Shown piece by piece: positions 7,755 through 15,890 of a DNA stretch of 64,000 nucleotides. The first letter of the stretch is position 1. Each line of letters starts with the position of its first letter. The DNA comes from Psychrobacillus psychrodurans (GTDB lineage Bacteria; Bacillota; Bacilli; Bacillales_A; Planococcaceae). Under the pieces are notes generated by a model that searched no databases, was not told the origin of the DNA, and saw only the letters and a list, made by a program, of their open reading frames with translations. The translations under genes and the position numbers were made by a program. Location: NCBI RefSeq assembly GCF_027563345.1, contig NZ_JAMKBK010000006.1; one strand, given 5' to 3'.

Positions 7755-8360
7755 TTATAACGCTTTTCGCTGGTAAATGATATTGGTAAGTCCCCAAGAG
7801 ATAGCATAGACTATCATGATGCTAAGTGTCGCTCCTGTATATAAAGACGTGACAGTTAAATTAACAATGAAATCAGTTATTGCATTTAAATGTTCAGTTA
7901 AAAACGTGACAATAGCCGGACCTATAGCTGACAAAAGGAGAAAGCAAATGAGTACTACCGGAAAAATATAGCCTGGTTTAAATATATAAAATAATGGAAA
8001 GGTAAATGCTGCAAATAATAAGAATAAGCCACAGCCAATCGCAATGTCAGTCATAGTAAAAGGTTTATTGAAAACCAATAATGTTAGACTAGTCACCCCG
8101 ATTGCTAAAATCATGTAAATAATAGCACCGAGGTAGCGTGAAGCGATAATTTCCGTACGTGTATATGGTAAGGAATTTAATAATATGTTTGTTTCTGCTT
8201 TTTCATCGTAAGCATATGTGTTAAAGGGAATAAAAATACTGGCAACGAGAAAAGTAAAAGCTGGGTGTTTACCCATAATAATAAAGAATAAGATAAAAGG
8301 AATAAAGAGTAATAGCTGCCTCTTCTGCAGAATGACGTCACGTCTGATTAAATTAAACAT
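7755..8360 (-). CDS. ABC-2 type transporter permease
   Basis: 201 aa with six hydrophobic segments. The opening MFNLIRRDVILQKRQLLLF and the loop ending in NILLNSLPYTRTEIIASRYLG are typical of the short ABC2_membrane_5 permeases that partner YtrB-like ATPases. The ATG at 8360 has AAGGAGG upstream and lies inside the end of the ATPase gene (8-bp overlap), so the two are translationally coupled. With the GntR gene it makes a regulator-ATPase-permease operon of the Ytr/Bce-like class, often induced by cell-wall stress; that role is inference. Confidence 0.87.
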   Translation of the reverse strand: MFNLIRRDVILQKRQLLLFIPFILFFIIMGKHPAFTFLVASIFIPFNTYAYDEKAETNILLNSLPYTRTEIIASRYLGAIIYMILAIGVTSLTLLVFNKPFTMTDIAIGCGLFLLFAAFTFPLFYIFKPGYIFPVVLICFLLLSAIGPAIVTFLTEHLNAITDFIVNLTVTSLYTGATLSIMIVYAISWGLTNIIYQRKAL

Positions 8361-9228
8361 GGTGTATTCCTCCTTTCAAATGATACATGATATCTTCCAG
8401 AGAGGCACGATCAATGGCAACTGAGTTTCCAAAGATATTTTGCACTGCTTTAGTATTGTCCGTTAATGCTTCAAATCCTGTTGTTGCACGATGAACATGA
8501 ATAAATGCCTTTTCAGTATCTCTATCCAGAAGATCCAATCTTCCTTTAACGATGGCATAGTTCTCAGCAACGTCGTGAATTGACTGATTAAATACTAATT
8601 CGCCACTCTGCATAAAAGCTATATAATCTGCGATACGATCTAAATCTGTTGTAATATGCGTTGAGAAGAAAATAGTTCGATTTCCATCAATCATTAATTC
8701 TTGTAAAATGCCCAACAGTTCTCGTCTAAAAATGGGGTCTAAACCTGCTGTTGGCTCGTCCATAATGATTAGTTCTGCATGATGTGATAGTGCTATCGCC
8801 AATGACGCCTTCATTTGCATCCCTTTTGAGAAAGTTTTTATTGCTTTATTAAGTGGTAATTCGAATTTTTCGATATATTGATAAAATACTTTATCATCCC
8901 AGTGTTTGTATGCTGGTGCTACAATCCGCTTTATATCTTTCATGTTTAGCCCTTCAAAAAACACATTGCCATCATACACAAATCCAATGCGTTCCTTAAT
9001 CGCCTTCTCATGTTTCTTGTAATCCAACCCGAAAAGCTTAATTTCCCCAACATCTGGTCTTAAGAGATTCATCATCATTTTTATCGATGTCGATTTACCA
9101 GCACCATTTGCTCCAATGAATCCCGTTACAAAGCCTTGCTTCACTTGTAAATCAATATTTTTTACCGAAAAATCTTTAAACTTTTTCGTTACATTTGTAA
9201 ATTCAACCACATTCTCCATTCCATTCAC
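8353..9228 (-). CDS. ABC transporter ATP-binding protein
   Basis: About 288-291 aa. Walker A GANGAGKST near residue 37-46, a degenerate signature FSKGM, Walker B with LIIMDEPTAGLDP, and the switch His in FFSTHITTDLDR. The GTG at 9228 overlaps the GntR stop; the ATG at 9219 has the better spaced GAGGGGTG site and may be the true start. The C-terminal 80 residues form the extra domain usual for YtrB-like exporter ATPases. It works with the permease that overlaps its end. Confidence 0.92.
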   Translation of the reverse strand: MNGMENVVEFTNVTKKFKDFSVKNIDLQVKQGFVTGFIGANGAGKSTSIKMMMNLLRPDVGEIKLFGLDYKKHEKAIKERIGFVYDGNVFFEGLNMKDIKRIVAPAYKHWDDKVFYQYIEKFELPLNKAIKTFSKGMQMKASLAIALSHHAELIIMDEPTAGLDPIFRRELLGILQELMIDGNRTIFFSTHITTDLDRIADYIAFMQSGELVFNQSIHDVAENYAIVKGRLDLLDRDTEKAFIHVHRATTGFEALTDNTKAVQNIFGNSVAIDRASLEDIMYHLKGGIHHV

Positions 9229-9596
9229 CCCTCATATAAAATCTTTAATAAGTCCTGCAGCTCATCAAGTGACAGTCCAATTTCTCTGCTATTTGTTATG
9301 ACTGCACTGAGTTGCTCCTCAATGACCTTCAGCTTCTTCTCTCTTATAACCTCTAGATTTTGCTCCGCAACAAAAGACCCTTTTCCGACAATGGAATATA
9401 TAAAGCCCGCCTTCTCCAATTCCTCATAGGCACGCTTCGTCGTTATAACGCTAATTTGAAGTTCCTTTGCGAGGTTACGCATAGAAGGTATTGTTGCACC
9501 CTCCTGTAGTTCACCTGCTAAAATAAGCGATTTAATTTGACTGGTAATTTGTTCATAAATCGGTTCCTTTGAACTGTTGGAAATAATTATTTGCAT
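9225..9596 (-). CDS. GntR family regulator, YtrA/YhcF type
   Basis: 123 aa. An N-terminal winged helix (EPIYEQITSQIKSLILAGELQ, then RNLAKELQISVITTKRAYEEL) is followed by only a short helical tail, the hallmark of the YtrA subfamily, which regulates the ABC operon it leads. Overlap of 4 nt with the ATPase start indicates one transcript. A perfect 8-bp inverted repeat about 130 bp upstream is a candidate autoregulatory operator. Confidence 0.9.
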   Translation of the reverse strand: MQIIISNSSKEPIYEQITSQIKSLILAGELQEGATIPSMRNLAKELQISVITTKRAYEELEKAGFIYSIVGKGSFVAEQNLEVIREKKLKVIEEQLSAVITNSREIGLSLDELQDLLKILYEG

Positions 9597-9723
9597 GCCA
9601 ATACCTCTTCTTTACTTTTTTGAAAACATACTTTACAAAATGTCCTGTACCTCTTGCTTAAAACAGTATAGTAATAACGTGAATTGTCATCGAAGACCTT
9701 GCATATAATCACTTACGTTATTA

Positions 9724-9754
9724 TATAATGTATATATACTATATTCACATTATA
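9724..9754. promoter_or_regulatory. Candidate operator for the GntR/ABC operon
   Basis: TATAATGT (9724-9731) and ACATTATA (9747-9754) are perfect inverted repeats with a 15-bp AT-rich spacer, in the only plausible promoter region upstream of the operon. The assignment to the GntR protein is inferred from position. Confidence 0.45.
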
Positions 9755-9950
9755 CACACATAACAAACACCCGTGCAACCACTTTATTTGAAATTGCAGA
9801 AAATTTTATATTATACAGTTATAAAGCAATAGAATAGAAACCTGAACAAGCATATTTACAATAAAGTATCAACTATCTAAAAGATGTTATAGTATTCATT
9901 TCTAACTATTTGATTGAATTACCACCGTCTGTTTTGAAATAACAAATAGA

Positions 9951-9992
9951 AAGAGCTTGTTTTGATAAAAGACTTATCAATACATGCTCTTA
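9951..9992. other. Long imperfect hairpin
   Basis: AAGAGCTTGT pairs with ACATGCTCTT (one mismatch), enclosing TTGATAA/TTATCAA. No gene ends here. The 490-bp gap between the GntR gene and the IS110 relic holds only this hairpin and the candidate operator. It could be an inverted-repeat remnant of the mobile element or a terminator of lost DNA. Confidence 0.4.
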
Positions 9993-10088
9993 AGATTTAA
10001 AAGTTATGGAACTACGTCAAGATTCTGGACACAAAAGTATACCGCACAATACGGCAAGATACAAAGCATGGCGTAATCTACTTGAACC

Positions 10089-10600
10089 TCACTTAGTAAT
10101 AAGATTGGTTGTAGCAGTGAACTTTCCGGATGAGTGAACACTGGGATCTACTCCTGCAAAGGCAACCAGTTTTTTGGGATGACTAAACCGATCGATTTCA
10201 CCAATCTCAGAGATGATCGTGGCAGCGATTTTTTCTCCGACTCCTGGAATCGATTGGACAATCCTGTAATCTTCTAATTCATTTGCCAAGGTCACTATAC
10301 GAATTTCCAACTCTGAAAGATGTCCTTGTTACTGAAAAAGCATTTCAATATACATTTGAAGGTTGATCAAGTGACTGTGATACACCACTTTTTGAAATGG
10401 ATTTCGAGATGCGGAATCCATTAATTTTTTTGCCTTTTCCAATGCCCATAGACTAGACCTTCTTGGACAAAACTCCATCACACATTCCGCTAGTACATCT
10501 TCTGAAGAAGGATTTCCTCTGACTTCACTCACCAGTACCCCTATTCCTCCATGAAGTATCATAGCTTCGCTTGTTATACGAGATCTATGTCCCAACCAGC
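10089..10600 (-). pseudogene. Decayed IS110-family transposase
   Basis: Two adjacent minus-strand fragments in different frames. The downstream one (10089-10310) carries the Transposase_20 signature (SIPGVGEKIAATIISEIGEI, then HPKKLVAFAGVDPSVHSSGK). The upstream one (10329-10595) matches the middle of IS110 transposases (ALEKAKKLMDSASRNPFQK). The N-terminal catalytic DEDD domain and the final C-terminal part are missing and at least one frameshift separates the fragments, so it is inactive. It marks past insertion in the island. Confidence 0.8.
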
Positions 10601-10707
10601 CTTAAACATGTTTCTACAAGTAAGGGTGGACAGTTTAGTTCACGGGATCATAGTCCCATGCACCCGTACGTCCTACCCTGGCTACTGATATATTAAATCC
10701 TATAAAA

Positions 10708-10744
10708 ATAAGGTCAACCAGTAAAATAAACTGGTTAACCTTAT
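10708..10744 (-). terminator. Terminator after DUF1569 gene
   Basis: ATAAGGTCAACCAG pairs with CTGGTTAACCTTAT (one mismatch); on the minus strand it is followed by a TTTTTA tract. It lies 43 bp beyond the DUF1569 stop. Confidence 0.75.
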
Positions 10745-10786
10745 AATACGAAGTACCCGTTAGTGAAAAGTCTCCGCTTTGGTTTA

Positions 10787-11236
10787 CTAAACACCAAACT
10801 GTTTTAAATGATGATCAAGGTGCTTATAAATTCCTTTTCCCCATTCCTCGGAAGTAAGTTTACCGAAAAAAGGATGTGGATGATTTGTACACTTCTGTGG
10901 TCCATTACTTTGAAATGTTATAATTTTTTGTTTTAGTTTTTTCTTTTCTGTTTCAAATTCTTTTTCATCTACAATCAAAATAGTAGGGATTGTTGACATG
11001 TTTTTCGCTAAGGGCTTGTCATTATATAAAATTGGTTTCACAAACTTCCCAATTAATATCCCTAACCAACCTCTCGGAGGAAAAGCATTTCCCATTGCAA
11101 TGTCTTGAAAAGATGAACAATGTGCCAGCATTTTGGCAACATCCATTTTACCCCACTGCGGTTTTGAATCTCGGGTTAAATTGTCAATTCGGTTTAAAAT
11201 TTCCTCTGCGTGCGATTGATTAAAAATATCCTTCAT
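10787..11236 (-). CDS. DUF1569 (DinB-like) protein
   Basis: 149 aa. A four-helix DinB-superfamily pattern with KPQWGKMDVAKMLAHCSSFQ and a C-terminal HPHPFFGKLTSEEWGKGIYK followed by HLDHHLKQF; the His residues at the two ends fit the usual metal-binding positions. The biochemical role of DUF1569 is not known; some relatives are thiol-dependent transferases. A good site (AAAGGGGGC) precedes the ATG at 11236. It has its own terminator and stands between the IS110 relic and repeat copy 4. Confidence 0.82.
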   Translation of the reverse strand: MKDIFNQSHAEEILNRIDNLTRDSKPQWGKMDVAKMLAHCSSFQDIAMGNAFPPRGWLGILIGKFVKPILYNDKPLAKNMSTIPTILIVDEKEFETEKKKLKQKIITFQSNGPQKCTNHPHPFFGKLTSEEWGKGIYKHLDHHLKQFGV

Positions 11237-11284
11237 CTTTGTGCCCCCTTTGCATATTTATTACCACATGTCCCTAAATGAAAT

Positions 11285-11412
11285 TTCAACTAACCTGCCG
11301 CTTTAGTTTAAGTGTAACATTTCAAAATGCATATCCGAGAACAACTTAATATTTTGGACATAAAAATAGACCATCGTAATAATTTCTATATTTTTCCAAA
11401 GTATCCATTAGC
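11285..11412. repeat. Island repeat, copy 4 with extended tail
   Basis: Starts TTCAACTAACCTGCCGC and TTTAGTTTAAGTGTAACA, which pair as AACTAA/TTTAGTT, and continues with the roughly 100-bp tail shared with copy 3 at 7318-7445. It ends 13 bp from the stop of the serine hydrolase gene. Confidence 0.75.
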
Positions 11413-11424
11413 TTAATAAGCCTT

Positions 11425-12219
11425 TTATGTATTAGATAGACTTTCATTTTCCAATTCAACTTCCTGATTGCAATACTCAACATAAAGTAATTTCATTGCT
11501 TCAATAATTATTTCATCTGCTAATTTCTCTTTATATCGATTTGGTAACTCCTTTGCACCCAAAACAAATAATAATGGATTTTTAGAAAACTCACCCATTA
11601 TCCCAATATCAACTACTACATTATCTAATCCGCCAGTCATATGATTTAAGAAATGGCTTGGTATTCCTTCTATATCACCTCGTTGCCTAACTAAACCATT
11701 AATAACTGGAATCCATAAATCAGGATTAGTTTTGTATCCTTGATGTATTAATTGTAAAAGTTCTAACATCTCACTCAATTCTCCATTGTTGTCCAAGTCT
11801 CTTGGATTTTGAGTAATATTTATGCTTTTAAAATATGATTTTATTCTATTCTTAACCCTTTCCCATCCACCACAAAATTGAACAACTCTCTCTGCGACAA
11901 AGCTATCGTGACAGGCAATCATAACTTCCACCGCATCTTGGAGTGCCAAGTTTTCTCTACTTTGAAAGTGAGGATACACTTCGTTGCTATCTTCTTCTGG
12001 ATTTAAAATTACATCATCAACAATGTCAGTCCATTTATAGTGTCTTTCTTCAACCAATTTTGCAATACAAAAGGCAATAGCAATTTTTGCAGCAGAAGCA
12101 AGAGGTACTAATAGCTCTTTATTTAATGAAAGTACTATATCCTGTTTTACTTGAGAATAAATAATAATTCCAACTTCACCCGACTTTAGTTCCTCCAATT
12201 TTTCAAGAACTTTCTCCAT
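11425..12219 (-). CDS. Class A beta-lactamase-like serine hydrolase
   Basis: 264 aa from the ATG at 12219 (a GTG at 12237 is possible but lacks a binding site). Key elements of the penicillin-recognising serine hydrolases are visible: Ser42-x-x-Lys45 in PLASAAKIAIA, an SDN-like position in IACHDSFVAERV, and a KTG-like triad as HMTGG near residue 210. There is no signal peptide, so it is probably cytoplasmic, unlike secreted beta-lactamases. Cytosolic relatives are usually annotated only as serine hydrolases; resistance to beta-lactams should not be assumed. It stands alone between repeat copies 4 and 5. Confidence 0.75.
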   Translation of the reverse strand: MEKVLEKLEELKSGEVGIIIYSQVKQDIVLSLNKELLVPLASAAKIAIAFCIAKLVEERHYKWTDIVDDVILNPEEDSNEVYPHFQSRENLALQDAVEVMIACHDSFVAERVVQFCGGWERVKNRIKSYFKSINITQNPRDLDNNGELSEMLELLQLIHQGYKTNPDLWIPVINGLVRQRGDIEGIPSHFLNHMTGGLDNVVVDIGIMGEFSKNPLLFVLGAKELPNRYKEKLADEIIIEAMKLLYVEYCNQEVELENESLSNT

Positions 12220-12275
12220 TTCCGAACCCCACTTCACAGTATTTTTCTATTCACTTGTTCTCTCTGTAAACTTGT

Positions 12276-12369
12276 CCTTGTTCAACTAAACTGCCCAGTT
12301 AGTAAGACAAAAGAGTTCCCTAAGCAAGCAACCCTATGATTTTTACTAAAGCACACCGTTAGTTTAAGA
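12276..12369. repeat. Island hairpin repeat, copy 5
   Basis: CTTGTTCAACTAAACTGCCC at the left edge and AAAGCACACCGTTAGTTTAAG at the right edge (20 nt of it quoted as GCACACCGTTAGTTTAAG); the central stem is degenerate. It fills most of the gap between the serine hydrolase and the only plus-strand island gene. Confidence 0.7.
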
Positions 12370-12497
12370 ATAATTCACAACCTAAACCGATTTCTTTAAA
12401 AAAGGTCTCTGTTAAATTATATTGTTAATTTCAGATAACTGTTTATATATGTTAAGATTCGGGATATAACAGCTGATGAAATAAGGGGAGAGAAATA

Positions 12498-12911
12498 TTG
12501 GAAGCAAAGAAAAAATTTTTAATAGAACTTCACAGTATCATTAAAGAACGTTCAATGATTGGAAATCTAATTAGTAACCCTCCACTAGATTCCGTTTTGG
12601 AAGAATTTAATTTAACAGTTACAGAATTAAATGCTTTAAAGGCTCAACAATTTACTCCTGAAAGTATTAGTGGCATTGAAAAGATTGTACGTGATAATCT
12701 AATGACGACGTTTTTTGAAGTGTTTTGTATACTTGATGGAGTTGGCGACCCTAATGAATCATTCTCATTAATGGAACCAGATGAAGTATGGCTTGGGTTA
12801 AAGTTAACCGAGGTTGAATACAACGAAGAAGAGGAAGAAGTAACAGAGTTCTTACACGACGAATTCTTTAGTACATATCAGGAATGGAAAGAATTGCAAA
12901 GAAAGAACTAA
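12498..12911 (+). CDS. Hypothetical protein, acidic C terminus
   Basis: 137 aa from a TTG at 12498 with AAGGGGAG 8 nt upstream. Soluble and mostly helical, with a very acidic segment (NEEEEEVTEF) followed by an aromatic end (FFSTYQEWKELQ). I do not recognise a family. It is the only plus-strand gene of the hairpin-repeat array, with repeat copy 5 before it and copy 6 after it, which suggests that a gene can sit in either orientation between the repeats. Confidence 0.65.
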   Translation: MEAKKKFLIELHSIIKERSMIGNLISNPPLDSVLEEFNLTVTELNALKAQQFTPESISGIEKIVRDNLMTTFFEVFCILDGVGDPNESFSLMEPDEVWLGLKLTEVEYNEEEEEVTEFLHDEFFSTYQEWKELQRKN

Positions 12912-12960
12912 TCTTTTCAAAGAAAACATATGACTTTAAAATTTCATAAAAGTTCCAATT

Positions 12961-13046
12961 GTTGTTCAACTAATCTGCTGCTTTAGTTCAATAAGAAAAA
13001 AGGCTTTACTCCTTCTTGAAGCAAAGCACACCATTAGTTGAAGAAG
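12961..13046. repeat. Island hairpin repeat, copy 6 (full length)
   Basis: One of the best copies. Left: GTTGTTCAACTAATCTGC and TTTAGTTCAA, which pair as AACTAA/TTTAGTT. Centre: GCTTTACTCC/TTGAAGCAAAGC stem, followed on the minus strand by CTTTTTTCTT. Right: CACCATTAGTTGAAGAAG. The outer TTCAACTAA and TTAGTTGAA are inverted repeats of each other. Confidence 0.85.
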
Positions 13047-13149
13047 AAAAATGATGCTTTAATCAATAATCGCTCCCGATTGTGGCAAATGTATTTAATA
13101 TTTGTTATAGCCATGCTCTGGAAGTAACAGTGAAAAAGAGATGACATTA

Positions 13150-13425
13150 TTATAAATTTGAACTCCTTGAGATAGCTCCAATAACAGTACCTACCCATGT
13201 TCCTACTAAAATAGTAACCGTAAATAAACCCAGTCCCATACCTTCCCAACCACCCACTCCAATTACGCTATAAATAATTACCCCGATACAAATTAGACTT
13301 AATACAGTAGAGGTGGAAAATAAATATTTTCTTGAAACTTTACGGGATGTAATAAACATCCCAAATGCAAACACAATTCCGCAAAGCAATATAGGAGTCC
13401 ATCCCTCTAACATCAAAGCATCCAT
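13150..13425 (-). CDS. YesK-like small membrane protein
   Basis: 91 aa with three hydrophobic segments and the GVGGWEGMGLGLF motif seen in YesK-family proteins of Bacillus. AGGAGG precedes the ATG at 13425. The family function is unknown. It is another single-gene unit of the island; repeat copy 6 lies about 100 bp beyond its stop. Confidence 0.7.
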   Translation of the reverse strand: MDALMLEGWTPILLCGIVFAFGMFITSRKVSRKYLFSTSTVLSLICIGVIIYSVIGVGGWEGMGLGLFTVTILVGTWVGTVIGAISRSSNL

Positions 13426-13527
13426 TTAATTACCTCCTGTTATGTTTTTCCACAAACTGATCCAATTGTTTTTGTTTAAAAATTTACATATATTAACTTA
13501 TTCAACGTAATCGCAAAAAAACCTTCT

Positions 13528-13600
13528 TCTTCAACTAAACTGCCGAGTTAGTACAATAAGAAAAGGCTTTACTCCTTCTTGAAGTAAAGCACACCGTTAG
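13528..13600. repeat. Island hairpin repeat, copy 7
   Basis: TTCTTCAACTAAACTGCCG, AGTTAGTACAATAAG, then GGCTTTACTCC/GAAGTAAAGC hairpin and CACACCGTTAG. The right outer arm stops after GTTAG. The surrounding gap 13426-13798 has no recognisable gene besides this. Confidence 0.8.
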
Positions 13601-13798
13601 CCATCCATGCAGCACAAAAAAATGCTGCACCACAGAGGATGAAAATGGTTAGGAAGTGTTATATACTGATATTAACCTTAATCCAGTCAACCGTAATCCA
13701 TAGACTTATTTACGCTCTCCTCTTTTTTTAACGATTAAGTAGGGGTCTTCTTAGTATTGTCATTTTTCATTTCTTGAAGAACTAATTTTCATGGGAGT

Positions 13799-14011
13799 TT
13801 AAGAAGAATTTTTTCCTTCTTTCTTCTGTTTCTTCCTGTAAAAAAAACGCCATATATAAAAGATAGTCCAAAACACGAATAAAGGAATATACTGATAGTT
13901 TTGTTCACCATAATATATAATTATAATTCCTATAATAAGCGTTGGTACAGCCAAATAAAACCACATTCTTACTTCCTTGTTTTTAAAACTTAATTCAAAT
14001 CGTTCACTCAT
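13799..14011 (-). CDS. Small two-helix membrane protein, hypothetical
   Basis: 70 aa from the ATG at 14011, which is preceded by GGGGTGGAG; a GTG at 14020 is the alternative. Two membrane helices (MWFYLAVPTLIIGIIII and YIPLFVFWTIFYIWRFFY) and a strongly basic tail (RKKQKKEGKN). No family recognised. Flanked by repeat copies 7 and 8. Confidence 0.6.
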   Translation of the reverse strand: MSERFELSFKNKEVRMWFYLAVPTLIIGIIIIYYGEQNYQYIPLFVFWTIFYIWRFFYRKKQKKEGKNSS

Positions 14012-14110
14012 ATACTCCACCCCGTTTATAACTTTCTTTTACTACGTTTGAAACAAATTGAGGTTCCTATTTTCGTAATTTTCCTATTTTTATTAAACAA
14101 AATCCATTTT

Positions 14111-14196
14111 CTTGTTCAACTAAACTGCTTCTTTAGTTCAATAAGAAAAAAGGCTTTACGTCCTTCTTAAAGAAAAGCACCCTTGAGTTCAAGAAG
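14111..14196. repeat. Island hairpin repeat, copy 8 (full length)
   Basis: CTTGTTCAACTAAACTGCTT and TTTAGTTCAATAAG on the left, GGCTTTACG/AAAGAAAAGC stem (weakened), CACCCTTGAGTTCAAGAAG on the right. It starts 12 bp beyond the stop of the 85-residue gene, the tightest gene-repeat junction in the array. Confidence 0.82.
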
Positions 14197-14207
14197 AGTA
14201 ACTTATA

Positions 14208-14465
14208 TTATTTCTTTTTATTAGGATAAATTAAGTTATTTTCAACAAATATCCTACAGTTAATTTTAAAAAACCCACCCAAAGCTACTTTAATACTTTT
14301 TCTATCGTCATTACTTTTTAGTTCACCATTTAATACAGCTCTTACAGCAAGTCCAAGATTTTCATCCTGTAATTGTCCGTTTACATATAGTTTTTCACCT
14401 GTAAACCAGCTGTTCACCACTTTAATATGGTAACCATCGTGCATAACTTCAAATGTTTTTTTCAT
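14208..14465 (-). CDS. Hypothetical small protein, conserved in bacilli
   Basis: 85 aa, ATG at 14465 with AGGAGG upstream. Likely an all-beta domain: MHDGYHIKVVNSWFTGEKLYV, then GQLQDENLGLAVRAVLNGEL and IKVALGGFFKINCRIFV. I have the impression of a family seen in other bacilli (an N-x-WFTGE and LGGFF pattern) but no function is known. It may bind a small partner; nothing suggests an enzyme. Confidence 0.65.
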   Translation of the reverse strand: MKKTFEVMHDGYHIKVVNSWFTGEKLYVNGQLQDENLGLAVRAVLNGELKSNDDRKSIKVALGGFFKINCRIFVENNLIYPNKKK

Positions 14466-14514
14466 ATTGAACTTAACCTCCTAAAAGTATCTTCAAGTAA
14501 AAATATTAAATTTC

Positions 14515-14562
14515 CTTGTCAAACTTTCCTGCTGCGTTAGTAAAAACACACCCTTTGTCTAT
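14515..14562. repeat. Island repeat, copy 9 (partial)
   Basis: CTTGTCAAACTTTCCTGC, TGCGTTAGTAAAA and CACACCCTTTG: both edges are recognisable but the central terminator stem is absent. It lies directly left of the recombinase relic. Confidence 0.5.
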
Positions 14563-14612
14563 AATTCTATTAAGTTGGCAATAATCCTTTTAATATTACT
14601 ATATTAGGGGGA

Positions 14613-14801
14613 ATGCAATTGTTACTGTCAAAAGCATGGTCTTCGTTTGAAGCGGATACACCTTAGTATTTAACTGAGCGGGAGATTGAACACCTTCGTG
14701 AGTCCTGTCATTCTGCTATTGAAAAAGCGATATTTGAATTCATGTTTTCTACAGGTTGTCGAATTGGAGAAATAGTTTAGTTAGAAAAGAACCATAAATT
14801 G
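14613..14801 (+). pseudogene. Relic of a tyrosine recombinase/integrase
   Basis: Reading from the ATG at 14613 gives SKAWSSFEADTP-stop-YLTEREIEHLRESCHS, then IEKAIFEFMFSTGCRIGEIV-stop-LEKNH. This is the start of the catalytic domain of phage-type integrases; the Arg of STGCRIGE is the first catalytic Arg. Two in-frame stops (at about 14670 and 14778-14780) and the lack of the remaining domain show that it is dead. The remainder of the 14466-14929 gap has no gene. Its location within the repeat array is notable. Confidence 0.75.
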
Positions 14802-14929
14802 GTCCAATCAATCTGCAATCGTGAGAGAGACGCTTCTTAAAACAATCGTGCCCGATTGTCGAACATATTCAACTATTTGCCCCGTTTGTATAAGAGTGAC
14901 TGTATCTTTCGAAATAATTCCTTAGTAAA

Positions 14930-15544
14930 TTAACCGAATTCACATAAACTTGATATTACAAACTCAGGAAGAGTTTTTGTTATATTTTCATAAGTTGAAA
15001 AGTACGATTGATTTGAAAGAACATCAATACTGTTCCCATCGTGACCAATCACAAAAATACTCATATCTACTTTTGGCTCGATGACCATTGTTTTTTGAAC
15101 ATAACCTTTCGATTTTCCTCCCCATTCCCTTTGTTCAACACTAAAGACATCCTCTTCTGTACTCCAAACAACAGTACTCCCTACGCATCCAAGTGTAATG
15201 CAAAAAGGAAAAGTTGTTAAAAGTTGCTCTATATCTTGAATCTTTGCGACAGATACGGACGATTTCTTATCCTCTGTTAAGTAGCGATTTTCAATCTGCG
15301 ATGTATTTAAAATCTCTTCATACTCATTCTTGAGGAAGGAATCAATATCCGCATAAAAATAGAGAGGAAATGCTTTAATATTATCCATCCAGCTAGGCAC
15401 AAAATTATCATCACACTTTGGTAAATAAACCCCTACTGACAATACATAAGGAAATGTATTATCTACTGCAAATGGAAAATGTCCGTCCTCATCTTGTGTA
15501 AACTCACGATATCTATTTGGTAAATATCCAATAGAAATATTCAA
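14930..15544 (-). CDS. Hypothetical cytoplasmic protein
   Basis: 204 aa from a TTG at 15544 with GAAAGAGG upstream. No signal peptide or membrane segment. Mixed alpha/beta composition with aromatic-rich strands (FPLYFYADIDSFL; TVVWSTEEDVFSVEQREWGG; MSIFVIGHDGNSIDVL). I do not recognise the family. It is a single-gene unit between the recombinase relic and repeat copy 10. Confidence 0.6.
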   Translation of the reverse strand: MNISIGYLPNRYREFTQDEDGHFPFAVDNTFPYVLSVGVYLPKCDDNFVPSWMDNIKAFPLYFYADIDSFLKNEYEEILNTSQIENRYLTEDKKSSVSVAKIQDIEQLLTTFPFCITLGCVGSTVVWSTEEDVFSVEQREWGGKSKGYVQKTMVIEPKVDMSIFVIGHDGNSIDVLSNQSYFSTYENITKTLPEFVISSLCEFG

Positions 15545-15680
15545 TTTAAAACCTCTTTCTGTCAGTTACTTTAAGTAGAAATCTTCACAATCTCTTCTAA
15601 AATGTAACATAGATATCCAACTTTCTTTAAGGTGTTTTGCGGCAATAAGAGCCCGATTGTTGAACACCAGTTAAACATCA

Positions 15681-15770
15681 CACTTAAACTAACCTGCCGC
15701 TTTAGTTCAATAAGAAAAAAAGCTTTACTCCTTCTTGAAGTAAAGCCCTCGTTAGTTTAAGTGTAACTCT
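15681..15770. repeat. Island hairpin repeat, copy 10 (full length)
   Basis: CTTAAACTAACCTGCCGC and TTTAGTTCAATAAG, GCTTTACTCC/GAAGTAAAGC hairpin, then CTCGTTAGTTTAAGTGTAAC. Its right end is the TTTAAGTGTAAC variant also seen in copies 3, 4 and 12. It sits between the 204-residue gene and the MFS gene. Confidence 0.85.
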
Positions 15771-15851
15771 TCACAAAGTTACAATATATTTGTGTTAGTT
15801 AATAAGCAACTTATGTTTGAAATTTTACGAAGGTTTAGATACATATAACTT

Positions 15852-15885
15852 AATAAAGAGAGAAGTAAATACTTCTCTCTTTATT
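15852..15885. terminator. Perfect 16-bp terminator hairpin
   Basis: AATAAAGAGAGAAGTA, 2-nt gap, TACTTCTCTCTTTATT. It lies 5 bp beyond the stop of the minus-strand MFS gene; arm ends are AT-rich on both strands. Confidence 0.75.
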
Positions 15886-15890
15886 ATATA

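Noticed and set aside
10008..10088. Possible C-terminal piece of a tyrosine recombinase (SGHKSIPHNTARYKA)
   Set aside because: Similarity to the H-x-x-R...Y region is too short and lacks the expected spacing; probably flanking debris of the IS110 relic.
13034..13249. Minus-strand frame of 71 codons overlapping the YesK-like gene
   Set aside because: Different frame from the better supported YesK-like gene, no family match, and it runs into repeat copy 6.
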